From Nitrospinaceae bacterium (GTDB lineage: Bacteria > Nitrospinota > Nitrospinia > Nitrospinales > Nitrospinaceae), in assembly GCA_029261615.1 (NCBI GenBank), contig JAJDAX010000095.1, positions 1-5,538 of the forward strand: 5,538 nt of DNA. Direction: 5' to 3'. A program made the translations under genes and the position numbers. The first letter of the stretch is position 1. Each line of letters opens with the position of its first letter. This document shows positions 1 through 5,538 of this stretch, in pieces. The notes under the pieces are model-generated. The model did not search any database. It was not told where the DNA came from and saw only the letters and a list, made by a program, of their open reading frames with translations.

Positions 1-113
1 ATCATGGCGATGCCGGTGTCTGGCCGGTTGCGCGTAAACAGGTCTTCGGCGGATGCCGATTGAGTTATGATTAACAGGAAGGCCAAAAGAATAATTACGA
101 TCGTTCTTTGCAT
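1..113 (-). CDS. Partial CDS: N-terminus of an exported protein of unknown function (3' end outside window)
   Basis: An ATG at 113-111 opens a frame that stays open to the left edge of the window, giving 37 codons. The product begins MQRTIVIILLAFLLIITQ, followed by SASA and then EDLFTRNRPDTGIAM. This is a classic Sec signal peptide: one Arg in a short n-region, a strongly hydrophobic core at about residues 5-16, and an A-S-A cleavage site predicted between residues 22 and 23. The mature protein should therefore be periplasmic, outer-membrane or secreted. The start is supported by an AGGGGA Shine-Dalgarno sequence 7 nt upstream. The gene starts 18 nt after the stop of the sigma-54 response regulator, so it is probably the next gene of the same operon. 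The 15 visible mature residues are too few to assign a family, and I do not recognise the protein. Confidence is high that it is a real gene start and nil on its function. Confidence 0.82.
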   Translation of the reverse strand, partial: MQRTIVIILLAFLLIITQSASAEDLFTRNRPDTGIAM

Positions 114-120
114 AATAAAT

Positions 121-126
121 TCCCCT
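121..126 (-). promoter_or_regulatory. Ribosome binding site for the partial exported-protein gene
   Basis: The minus strand reads AGGGGA 7 nt before the ATG at 113-111. It is a good Shine-Dalgarno match at normal spacing. It lies wholly in the 18-nt gap after the regulator stop codon and supports translation of the short edge gene. Confidence 0.7.
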
Positions 127-131
127 GTATT

Positions 132-1496
132 TTATTTCTCGTCTTTCCCTTTATATTCGGTGAGTTTGTTGCGCAGTGTGCGGACGCTGATGCCGAGTTT
201 TTCTGCGGCGCGGGTTTTATTTCCGTCCAGTTCTTCGAGTGTCTGGAATATCAGTTCCTTTTCCATATCTGCGATTGTTCCACTCAAGGCGGGTGAGTTG
301 GCGTTGCCGGCACCGGGTCCGTCTTCAAGAAAAAGATGAGCCGGTTCAAGTGTTTCTCCGGGGCACATCAGGACGGCGCGTTCCATCACGTTTTCAAGTT
401 CACGCACATTGCCATTCCATTTATATTTTTTGAGGAAAGCCTGTGTTTCTTCTGCTATTTTTTTTACCGGACGCTGGTTCTCCCGACCGTGTTTTTTCAT
501 GAAATGTTCGGCCAATAGCGGGACGTCTTCTGGTCGTTCCCTTAGCGGCGGCAGTTTGAGCGGGATGACATTGAGTCGGTAATATAAATCTTCGCGGAAT
601 TTTTTTTCTTCGATCAATTGGCGCGGGTCGCGGTTGGTGGTGGCGACGATCCGTACGTCGACCGGGATGGGCTGCCGACCCCCGACTTTGTCAATTTCAT
701 GCTCCTGCAGGACGCGCAATAATTTTGCCTGAAGGGGTAAGCTCATTTCGGTAACTTCATCCAGAAGCAGTGTGCCCTTGTGCGCCAGTTCAAATTTGCC
801 TTCCTTGCGCGTGTCCGCTCCGGTGAAGGCCCCTTTTTCGTGTCCAAACAATTCTGTTTCGAGCAGGCCCTCCGGAAGCGCGGCGCAGTTGACTGCCATG
901 AATGGCTGTTCTGCGCGCGGGCTACAACCGTGGATGAACCGGGCGAACATTTCTTTACCTGTGCCCGTTTCCCCGGTGATAAGAAAAGTGGATTTGCTGT
1001 ATGCGACGTTTTCGACGAATTTCAGAAGCTCATTCATCTTCGGGTTCTGGGTGACAATTTTCCGATAAGCCGGAGATGAAGACCGCGTTGCCGTGTTGTC
1101 CATTACAGGTGGTGGCTCAACCGGATTCATCAGGGCGCGGTTGACTGTCGAGATGAGCACGTCAGCCGAAAACGGTTTGAGCAGGTAATCTGATGCGCCG
1201 GCTTTCATGGTTTCCACAGCACTGTCAATGGTGCCGTAGGCGGTGATCATCACCACGCGGGTTTCAGGCGCAATGTCCTTGATGCATTTCAACAAGTCGG
1301 GACCGCTCAACTTTGGCATTTTGACATCTGAGATCACGAGGTCGTAGGTTTCATTTTCAATTCGGTTCAATGCCTCTTCGCCATTCTCGGCGGTCTCCAG
1401 TCGGTAGCCTTCCCGTTTTAGAGTTTCGCTGAGGGCAGCGCGCATTTCGGGCTCATCGTCGACGATTAAAACATGCTGGTTAGCGGGGTCTATCAT
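132..1496 (-). CDS. Sigma-54-dependent response regulator, NtrC family (REC-AAA+-Fis HTH); FleR/FlrC/FlgR-like by context
   Basis: This is a 454-residue transcriptional activator that, when phosphorylated, uses ATP hydrolysis to open sigma-54 RNA polymerase promoters. Visible domains, in order: a receiver domain at about 8-120, with acidic pocket D13/D14, phospho-acceptor D57 in ISDVKMP, conserved T85 and K107 in LLKPF; a sigma-54 AAA+ domain at about 145-375, with Walker A GETGTGKE (175-182), the sigma-54-contacting GAFTGA loop (222-227), Walker B GTLLLDEV (D246, E247) and FREDLYYRL (300-308) with the arginine-finger region; and a Fis-type helix-turn-helix at about 422-448 (DGNKTRAAEKLGISVRTLR). 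All catalytic residues are present and the length is typical of the family, so it should be fully functional. The ATG at 1496 has a GGGAGGAA Shine-Dalgarno inside the end of the kinase gene. The start is 3 nt after the kinase stop, so co-translation with its cognate kinase is expected. Promoter targets cannot be read from the sequence. A flagellar role is inferred from the kinase's resemblance to FleS; other NtrC-type roles (ZraR/AtoC-like) remain possible. Confidence 0.96.
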   Translation of the reverse strand: MIDPANQHVLIVDDEPEMRAALSETLKREGYRLETAENGEEALNRIENETYDLVISDVKMPKLSGPDLLKCIKDIAPETRVVMITAYGTIDSAVETMKAGASDYLLKPFSADVLISTVNRALMNPVEPPPVMDNTATRSSSPAYRKIVTQNPKMNELLKFVENVAYSKSTFLITGETGTGKEMFARFIHGCSPRAEQPFMAVNCAALPEGLLETELFGHEKGAFTGADTRKEGKFELAHKGTLLLDEVTEMSLPLQAKLLRVLQEHEIDKVGGRQPIPVDVRIVATTNRDPRQLIEEKKFREDLYYRLNVIPLKLPPLRERPEDVPLLAEHFMKKHGRENQRPVKKIAEETQAFLKKYKWNGNVRELENVMERAVLMCPGETLEPAHLFLEDGPGAGNANSPALSGTIADMEKELIFQTLEELDGNKTRAAEKLGISVRTLRNKLTEYKGKDEK

Positions 1497-1499
1497 GGA

Positions 1500-2813
1500 T
1501 CAATGTTCCTCCCAAATGGGGATTTTGACGATGAACGCAGTGCCGCGTCCTTCTTCGCTTTCCACGTCGATGGTGCCCTGATGCGCCTTGATGATGTTGT
1601 GCGCAATGGCGAGTCCGAGACCGGTACCATGGTCTTTGGTAGTAAAAAACGGGTTGAAAATTTTGTTGCGCTCAGTCGGGGGAATGCCGATTCCCGTATC
1701 CTGAATCGTGACTGCGACAAAACGGCGGTGGTAACTGTCGGTTTTTGCGGACGCGCTTTCTTCCGTGGTCAGGGTTAAGTTGCCACCTTCAGGCATGGCC
1801 TGTATTGCGTTGCGCAGGAAATTGACAAACACCTGTTGGAGCAGTTCACCGTCGCCTGTGCCAAGAGCAGCGCCGGGATGATAATGTTTACTGAGAGTGA
1901 TATTGTCCGGAATGGCCTGCATCTCCGGCTCGGACAAGATGCCGTCCAGTAAGGTGTTGAGGTCGCATTTTCTTTGTGAAGGTTCCGGTGATTTAGCGAA
2001 CAGTAGCAGGCTGGAGATGATGCGGTCCAGATTGCGAATGCCAGAGACGATGTGGTCGGCGAGTTTCCCTTTTTCCGGATCCGTTGCCAGGTCCTTTTTC
2101 AAAAGGGAAGCAAACAGTTCGATGCCTCCCATGGGATTGCGGATTTCGTGTGCGATGCCGGCTGCCATTTCTCCCATGGCCCGAAGCCGGTCGTTCCGGT
2201 TGGCTTCCTCTTCAAGGTGTTTTAATTGTGTGACATCCTGCAACACCAGAACGGTTCCAATCAGTTTGCCATCATTATCGTGTGCCGGTGAAGCTGTGAC
2301 GTGGACTATTAACCGGTGCCCGTCTTTGGTTTCCATTTCCTGTTCCTGTGTCATGGTGGATTCTTCAGAATCGGACAGGCGTTCGAGGAGATGGAGCAAA
2401 CGATCATTTGTGAATAATTCTTTAAGGGATTTCCCGAGGCAAAGCGCCGGGTCCAGACTGCTGATGAGTCCTGCAGTTTTGTTGAACGTGGTGACACAGC
2501 CTTCATGGTCGACGACGATCACGCCATTGGTCAAGCTTTGCAGAATAAAATCCAGATAGTTTTTAACCTCTTCTTTTTCACGCAGGTTTTGTTCGAGTTC
2601 CTCATTTTTCCGCGCGAGCTCCAGGTCCAACTGCTGAATACGTAATTGAAGGTTGTCGTAGGATTTTTGAAGCTGTTCGGTGACTTCCGTGAACGAGGTA
2701 AAGGCCCGGCGCAGAACTTCAAGTTCCTGCTTTTTTGGATCGTCCTGGCTGGTTTCATTCATAGGAAGCCGTGGGTCGGAAGAGAGTGGGGTGCGGGACG
2801 GTTCTGTTTTCAT
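1500..2813 (-). CDS. Cytoplasmic PAS sensor histidine kinase, NtrB/FleS/FlrB-like
   Basis: This 437-residue sensor kinase autophosphorylates on histidine and should pass phosphate to D57 of the regulator encoded 3 nt downstream. Visible in order: a polar, Pro/Ser-rich start (1-26); a predicted coiled coil at about 30-88, rich in Leu, Gln and Glu; a PAS domain at about 84-198; a HisKA dimerisation region with the H-box AGIAHEIRNPMGG (phospho-His H222); and a HATPase_c domain with the N-box NFLRNAIQAM (331-340), G1 DTGIGI (372-377), F-box IFNPFFTT and G2 GTGLGLAIA (396-404). No hydrophobic segment long enough to span the membrane is seen, so it should be soluble and sense an internal signal or partner. 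The stretch AFTSFTEVTEQLQKSY and the following coiled coil resemble, from memory, the N-terminus of the flagellar kinases FleS/FlrB. The start is uncertain. The ATG at 2813 has no clear Shine-Dalgarno, but an in-frame TGA lies four codons upstream, so it is the longest ATG option. Met18 (2762) is the alternative and also lacks a good site. Confidence 0.94.
   Translation of the reverse strand: MKTEPSRTPLSSDPRLPMNETSQDDPKKQELEVLRRAFTSFTEVTEQLQKSYDNLQLRIQQLDLELARKNEELEQNLREKEEVKNYLDFILQSLTNGVIVVDHEGCVTTFNKTAGLISSLDPALCLGKSLKELFTNDRLLHLLERLSDSEESTMTQEQEMETKDGHRLIVHVTASPAHDNDGKLIGTVLVLQDVTQLKHLEEEANRNDRLRAMGEMAAGIAHEIRNPMGGIELFASLLKKDLATDPEKGKLADHIVSGIRNLDRIISSLLLFAKSPEPSQRKCDLNTLLDGILSEPEMQAIPDNITLSKHYHPGAALGTGDGELLQQVFVNFLRNAIQAMPEGGNLTLTTEESASAKTDSYHRRFVAVTIQDTGIGIPPTERNKIFNPFFTTKDHGTGLGLAIAHNIIKAHQGTIDVESEEGRGTAFIVKIPIWEEH
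1506..1513 (-). promoter_or_regulatory. Ribosome binding site of the response regulator gene, inside the kinase 3' end
   Basis: The minus strand reads GGGAGGAA, with GGAGG at 1512-1508 and 11 nt to the ATG at 1496-1494. The site lies within the last codons of the kinase gene, whose TGA is at 1502-1500. Ribosomes ending the kinase would therefore finish next to the regulator start. This supports the chosen start and suggests translational coupling. Confidence 0.7.
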
Positions 2814-2862
2814 TATATAGGAATTTCAGTATGTCTCTAATAATTTGAAAAAATTAGTCCCG

Positions 2863-2877
2863 GCAACGCGATCTCCC
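2863..2877 (-). promoter_or_regulatory. Possible sigma-54 (-24/-12) promoter upstream of the kinase gene, weak match
   Basis: On the minus strand GG (2876-2875) and GC (2864-2863) are separated by exactly 10 nt, and the -12 element reads TTGC. The invariant GG-N10-GC spacing and the TTGC core fit sigma-54. The rest of the -24 box (GGGAGA against TGGCAC) does not. Transcription would start near 2852, about 40 nt before the kinase ATG. Autoregulation by the encoded activator would make sense, but the match is short enough to occur by chance. Confidence 0.22.
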
Positions 2878-2895
2878 TCAATTCACAAGGGAGAT
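2871..2895. repeat. Inverted repeat with 8-bp perfect arms in the TPR-kinase gap
   Basis: The arms ATCTCCCT (2871-2878) and AGGGAGAT (2888-2895) are perfect reverse complements around a 9-nt loop. In minus-strand RNA this forms an 8-bp hairpin. The nearest U-run (six, 2853-2848) begins 17 nt after the stem, too far for a normal intrinsic terminator. It could be an operator, an mRNA-processing or stability hairpin, or a copy of a dispersed intergenic palindrome. One arm overlaps the -24 half of the weak sigma-54-like match. Confidence 0.6.
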
Positions 2896-2936
2896 TAGAG
2901 GGCCGAAACAATTTTTAGAAATGTTCTTCAGGGAGT

Positions 2937-2967
2937 TGCCGAAGGGCATCTCCAAAAATTGGTGATG
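2937..2967. repeat. Two overlapping short hairpins in the TPR-kinase gap
   Basis: TGCC (2937-2940) pairs with GGCA (2945-2948) around a 4-nt loop. CATC-x-CCAA (2947-2955) pairs with TTGG-x-GATG (2959-2967) around a 3-nt loop, with one internal mismatch. The two share two bases, so their full stems exclude each other. Neither has a following U-tract in the direction of transcription. Function is unknown, and each alone is weak. Confidence 0.35.
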
Positions 2968-2982
2968 GAGCATAGAAGCTCA

Positions 2983-3008
2983 GCCAATTGGCCCCACCAC
3001 AAGGTGGT
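2983..3008. repeat. Palindrome plus small hairpin at the 3' end of the AMIN-TPR gene
   Basis: GCCAATTGGC (2983-2992) is a perfect 10-bp palindrome. Next to it, ACCAC (2996-3000) and GTGGT (3004-3008) form a 5-bp hairpin with a 3-nt loop that reaches the last base of the TPR gene's TAA. No U-run follows on the minus strand, so this is not a convincing rho-independent terminator. It may protect the mRNA 3' end, or the palindrome may bind a dimeric protein. Confidence 0.4.
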
Positions 3009-5538
3009 TATAACTTGTCCTTCAGGCGTTTTTCCCAGTCCAGTACTTTAGCTCCAATTTCTGCTGCGTGTTTCAACAGAGGTTCATCGGTGGAAGCTTC
3101 TATGAGATTTTTGAATTCATCTTCCGCTTTGGATTTGTCCTGTTGCCGGTCATAACAATCGGCGATAAGAAAATCGGCCCATTCTCGGAGTGAATGGGTT
3201 GGAAACAGGCGGCGCGCGGAGATCAGTCCCTCCAGGGCCCTCTGATAACGACCGGCCTGGTAAAGGACCAGTCCCAGTTTATAGTAGGCATCCCGCACAT
3301 GAATGGGTGCGATGGGGCGGGTTCGGTCGAATTGATCGATGGCCATTGCGTATTCGCGAATGGCCTGTTCCTGATCGCCTTTTTGAAACCAGGTTTCCCC
3401 GGACAGGTAGTGTATTTCAGAAGGGTCTGCATCTGCCCGGGAGAGAAGTTGTTGAAAAATGTCCTGCGCCGCTTCAAAATTTTCCTGTCCTCTATAGGCC
3501 GCAGCAAGAATCTTCATTGCTTCCGGGACCTCGGGGCTGAGCGGAAAATTTGTGAGGAAAGTTCGCGCGACCACTTCAGCTTCCGAATAACTACCGTGTT
3601 CGACGTGGATTTTCCCAAGATTTAAAAACAAGCGGTCACGGTAAACCCCGTTTGGATCCGATTTTTTTACCCGTTCATAAAATGACAATGCTTCACGGGT
3701 CATGCCAATAGCCTGATAGCTTTCACCCACTTGAAGCAACGTTTCCACTTTTCGTACGTCGCCGATGTTGAGATTACGAAATTGATTGTAGGCATACAGG
3801 ATAGGCAGGCTACCGTTTTGGGCAGAATAATCGTCAATTAAAAAGACGAGAGCCTGCTCCAGCAAATTGCGGGCGGTTTTATAAAAACGGCTTCCCCTGT
3901 CAAAAGTAATCAGCTTCTGAAATTCCCGGAACGCTTCCAGGTATTGCTTTTGCTGGAGGTGCGCGGTGCCTCGGCTTAAGGTGACTTCTGCCAGGATGTT
4001 TTGGCTTTTAGCGTTGTCGAATACATCCTGATAAGTTTCCACAGGTCGAAAGTACTCGGGGATATCGAAAATGATGTCTTGAATGGGCAGAGTGGGGTCG
4101 CGCACACCAATATCAGCCAGTCGAATTCGCGCGTATTGGGATTCTGCAGAACCTGGGTTGACCTTCTGTGATCTGTCAAACACGGACAGGGCAGCCAACC
4201 CTTTATTCTCCATGAGGTAGGAATCGCCAATGCGGTTAAGGCTTTGGTGCCCTCTCAAGGTTTCCGGTTCAAGGTTAATGAAGTGAAAAAAATGTTTTCG
4301 GGCTTTTTCGTATTCCTTTTGATGGAAATAGATTTCACCCATGTAATAGTTAATTTCCGGAACCTCCTTCAACTGTTTTGGCCAGCGGCTTGACGCATTT
4401 TCGAAAACTTTGCGGGAGGCGGATAAATCGTTAAGCTCGAATAGGCTGAGCGCTATGGAAAATGTGGAGTCACGAGCCTCTTCGTTATTGGGGTCATTTT
4501 TTAAAATTTCGTTAAAGGCTTTGTTGGCTTCCTCAAACCGGTTTTCACGGAGCAGCATTTGAGCCATTTTCAAATGGCGCGTTTTGTTGTACAGGCTCTT
4601 TTTATTGCCCTCAATGCCGCGAAGGAACAGTGTCCTCGCTTCAAGCGGAAGGTCCATGTTGTCAAAGATGACACCGAGCTTGAACAAAGCATGATCGAAA
4701 AATTTAGATTTTGGATAACGTCTCATTGCCAACTGATAAGCGGTGATGACGTCTTCATAAATGGGGAAAGGTTTCGGGTTGTTGACCTTGAACAGGGTCT
4801 CGGCTTTCAGGAATAAAATATTTTCAAGAAGCGGGCTTTGCGGGTAATTCTTTTGATATTCATCAAAGGCTTGAAGTGCTTCGGTGTGCAATTCCTGCTG
4901 GTAAAGGCTCAAGGCGCTTTTATATTCATCCCATCCCTGACTGATTTTTTTTTCAGCATCCTCTTTAACAATTTGACGCGCCTGTCTTTCAGTAAGCCCA
5001 GTGTCCTTTTTTTGGCCTTTCCCCTGGTTACGGCGGGAGGCTTTTTCTTTTCCAGATTTCGCTTCAGTGGGAGGAGTGCTGTTGGGCTTTGCCCTGAGTA
5101 TCGGTTTGTTGTGGCCCTGGAAATCCAGCACTACCGCCGCCCCGGGTGTTTGTTGCTCGTAATGGAAAATCCGTGTGTTCTTATGTTTGAGCCGAAACGT
5201 GACGCGCACGCCTTCCTGTAACTGGGTGACATCGATTCGATCCAGGTTCCGATCAGGGAAGCTGCGTGCTTTGAGGGCCTCTCCCATTTGGGCATCAGGA
5301 AGGAAAACAACGATCTTTTTTTTGTTAAAATCAGGAATGACCTGATAGAGAGCCGGTTGGTCAAGGTTTATCCGAATCTGCGTGTATTCGGGATGTCCAC
5401 CGATCAATAAGGACTCGACCCGGGGCGCACCTACAACCGGGACAACAGGTTCCGGCTGGGCGATCAGCAACCCGGCTCCTATCGTGAGTTGAAGGAGGAA
5501 CAATAACAGAAGGACGAGATGAATTTTTTTAAGCGGTC
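3008..5538 (-). CDS. Exported AMIN-domain TPR-repeat protein, 5' end outside window
   Basis: This is a large envelope protein of unknown specific role. Residue numbers here count from the TTG at 5503, which gives 831 residues. That TTG is probably not the start, because the frame is open to the right edge for 11 more codons (PLKKIHLVLLL). These add a basic KK and extend the hydrophobic run to about 24 residues ending near LLIA/QPEP, so a full signal peptide (or N-terminal anchor) is present and the true start lies upstream. An AMIN-like beta-rich domain spans about 28-130, ending in VVLDFQG. AMIN domains in AmiC and PilQ bind or target to the cell wall. A basic, low-complexity linker follows at about 133-170, rich in Lys, Ser, Gln and Pro. 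From about 190 to the end there are roughly 12-13 TPR-like helical pairs, for example at 304-340, 384-414, 588-617, 659-690 and 737-770. It probably acts as a periplasmic scaffold that links a protein complex to peptidoglycan. It lies upstream of the two-component genes on the same strand, separated by 194 bp. Flagellar, pilus or outer-membrane assembly roles are all possible, and none is shown. Confidence 0.9.
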   Translation of the reverse strand, partial: PLKKIHLVLLLLFLLQLTIGAGLLIAQPEPVVPVVGAPRVESLLIGGHPEYTQIRINLDQPALYQVIPDFNKKKIVVFLPDAQMGEALKARSFPDRNLDRIDVTQLQEGVRVTFRLKHKNTRIFHYEQQTPGAAVVLDFQGHNKPILRAKPNSTPPTEAKSGKEKASRRNQGKGQKKDTGLTERQARQIVKEDAEKKISQGWDEYKSALSLYQQELHTEALQAFDEYQKNYPQSPLLENILFLKAETLFKVNNPKPFPIYEDVITAYQLAMRRYPKSKFFDHALFKLGVIFDNMDLPLEARTLFLRGIEGNKKSLYNKTRHLKMAQMLLRENRFEEANKAFNEILKNDPNNEEARDSTFSIALSLFELNDLSASRKVFENASSRWPKQLKEVPEINYYMGEIYFHQKEYEKARKHFFHFINLEPETLRGHQSLNRIGDSYLMENKGLAALSVFDRSQKVNPGSAESQYARIRLADIGVRDPTLPIQDIIFDIPEYFRPVETYQDVFDNAKSQNILAEVTLSRGTAHLQQKQYLEAFREFQKLITFDRGSRFYKTARNLLEQALVFLIDDYSAQNGSLPILYAYNQFRNLNIGDVRKVETLLQVGESYQAIGMTREALSFYERVKKSDPNGVYRDRLFLNLGKIHVEHGSYSEAEVVARTFLTNFPLSPEVPEAMKILAAAYRGQENFEAAQDIFQQLLSRADADPSEIHYLSGETWFQKGDQEQAIREYAMAIDQFDRTRPIAPIHVRDAYYKLGLVLYQAGRYQRALEGLISARRLFPTHSLREWADFLIADCYDRQQDKSKAEDEFKNLIEASTDEPLLKHAAEIGAKVLDWEKRLKDKL

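Noticed and set aside
67..433. Plus-strand frames of 60-90 codons near the left edge
   Set aside because: They are antisense to the regulator's DNA-binding end and to the signal-peptide gene. They have no convincing motif or ribosome site.
1897..2559. A 220-codon open frame on the plus strand
   Set aside because: It lies wholly antisense to the conserved PAS/HisKA part of the kinase. Its product is Ser/Arg-rich with no recognisable motif, as expected of a mirror frame of a real gene.
2848..2895. Intrinsic terminator formed by the 8-bp-arm hairpin and T6 run
   Set aside because: The T-run begins 17 nt after the stem on the minus strand and the stem is only 8 bp with a 9-nt loop, so it does not meet the usual hairpin-plus-adjacent-U-tract pattern.
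2876..2971. A 31-codon minus-strand frame in the intergenic gap (ATG at 2971, stop near 2876)
   Set aside because: There is no Shine-Dalgarno before its ATG, the composition is unremarkable, and it runs through several inverted repeats. It is most likely chance, though conservation in relatives would change this view.
3190..3625. Overlapping plus-strand frames of 116 and 143 codons
   Set aside because: Both are antisense to the TPR array, which is clearly the coding strand. The translations show no domain, and two overlapping frames cannot both be explained as genes here.

Overview
The window comes from a Gram-negative bacterium of roughly even base composition (GC estimated by eye at about 50%). 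All recognisable genes lie on the minus strand, so they are read from high to low coordinates. The sequence does not fix the lineage. A cytoplasmic sensor kinase next to a sigma-54-dependent activator, plus an AMIN-TPR envelope protein, fits a deltaproteobacterial, Nitrospinota/Nitrospirota or gammaproteobacterial-type genome. That placement is inference.

Layout in order of transcription. (1) 5538-3008: a large exported protein with an N-terminal AMIN domain and about a dozen TPR-like repeats. Its 5' end lies outside the window. (2) 3007-2814: a 194-bp noncoding gap packed with short inverted repeats. It contains a weak sigma-54-like -24/-12 match and no convincing terminator. (3) 2813-1500: a soluble PAS histidine kinase of the NtrB/FleS/FlrB type. 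(4) 1496-132: an NtrC-family response regulator (REC, sigma-54 AAA+, Fis-type HTH), starting 3 nt after the kinase stop. (5) 113-1: the first 37 codons of a further gene that starts 18 nt after the regulator stop. It has a clear Shine-Dalgarno sequence and a textbook signal peptide, and it runs off the window.

How the genes may work together: the kinase and regulator are almost certainly a cognate pair, in which the kinase phosphorylates the regulator and the regulator activates sigma-54 promoters. The kinase N-terminus resembles what I recall of the flagellar kinases FleS/FlrB, so a role in flagellar or other envelope-assembly gene control is a reasonable guess. No flagellar structural gene is visible here. 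The exported genes on both sides suggest a cell-envelope theme. I found no tRNA, rRNA, CRISPR array or mobile element. I saw no clear sign of a wholly new system. The points most worth checking are the missing 5' end of the AMIN-TPR gene, the hidden partial secreted-protein gene at the left edge, and the structured intergenic gap.
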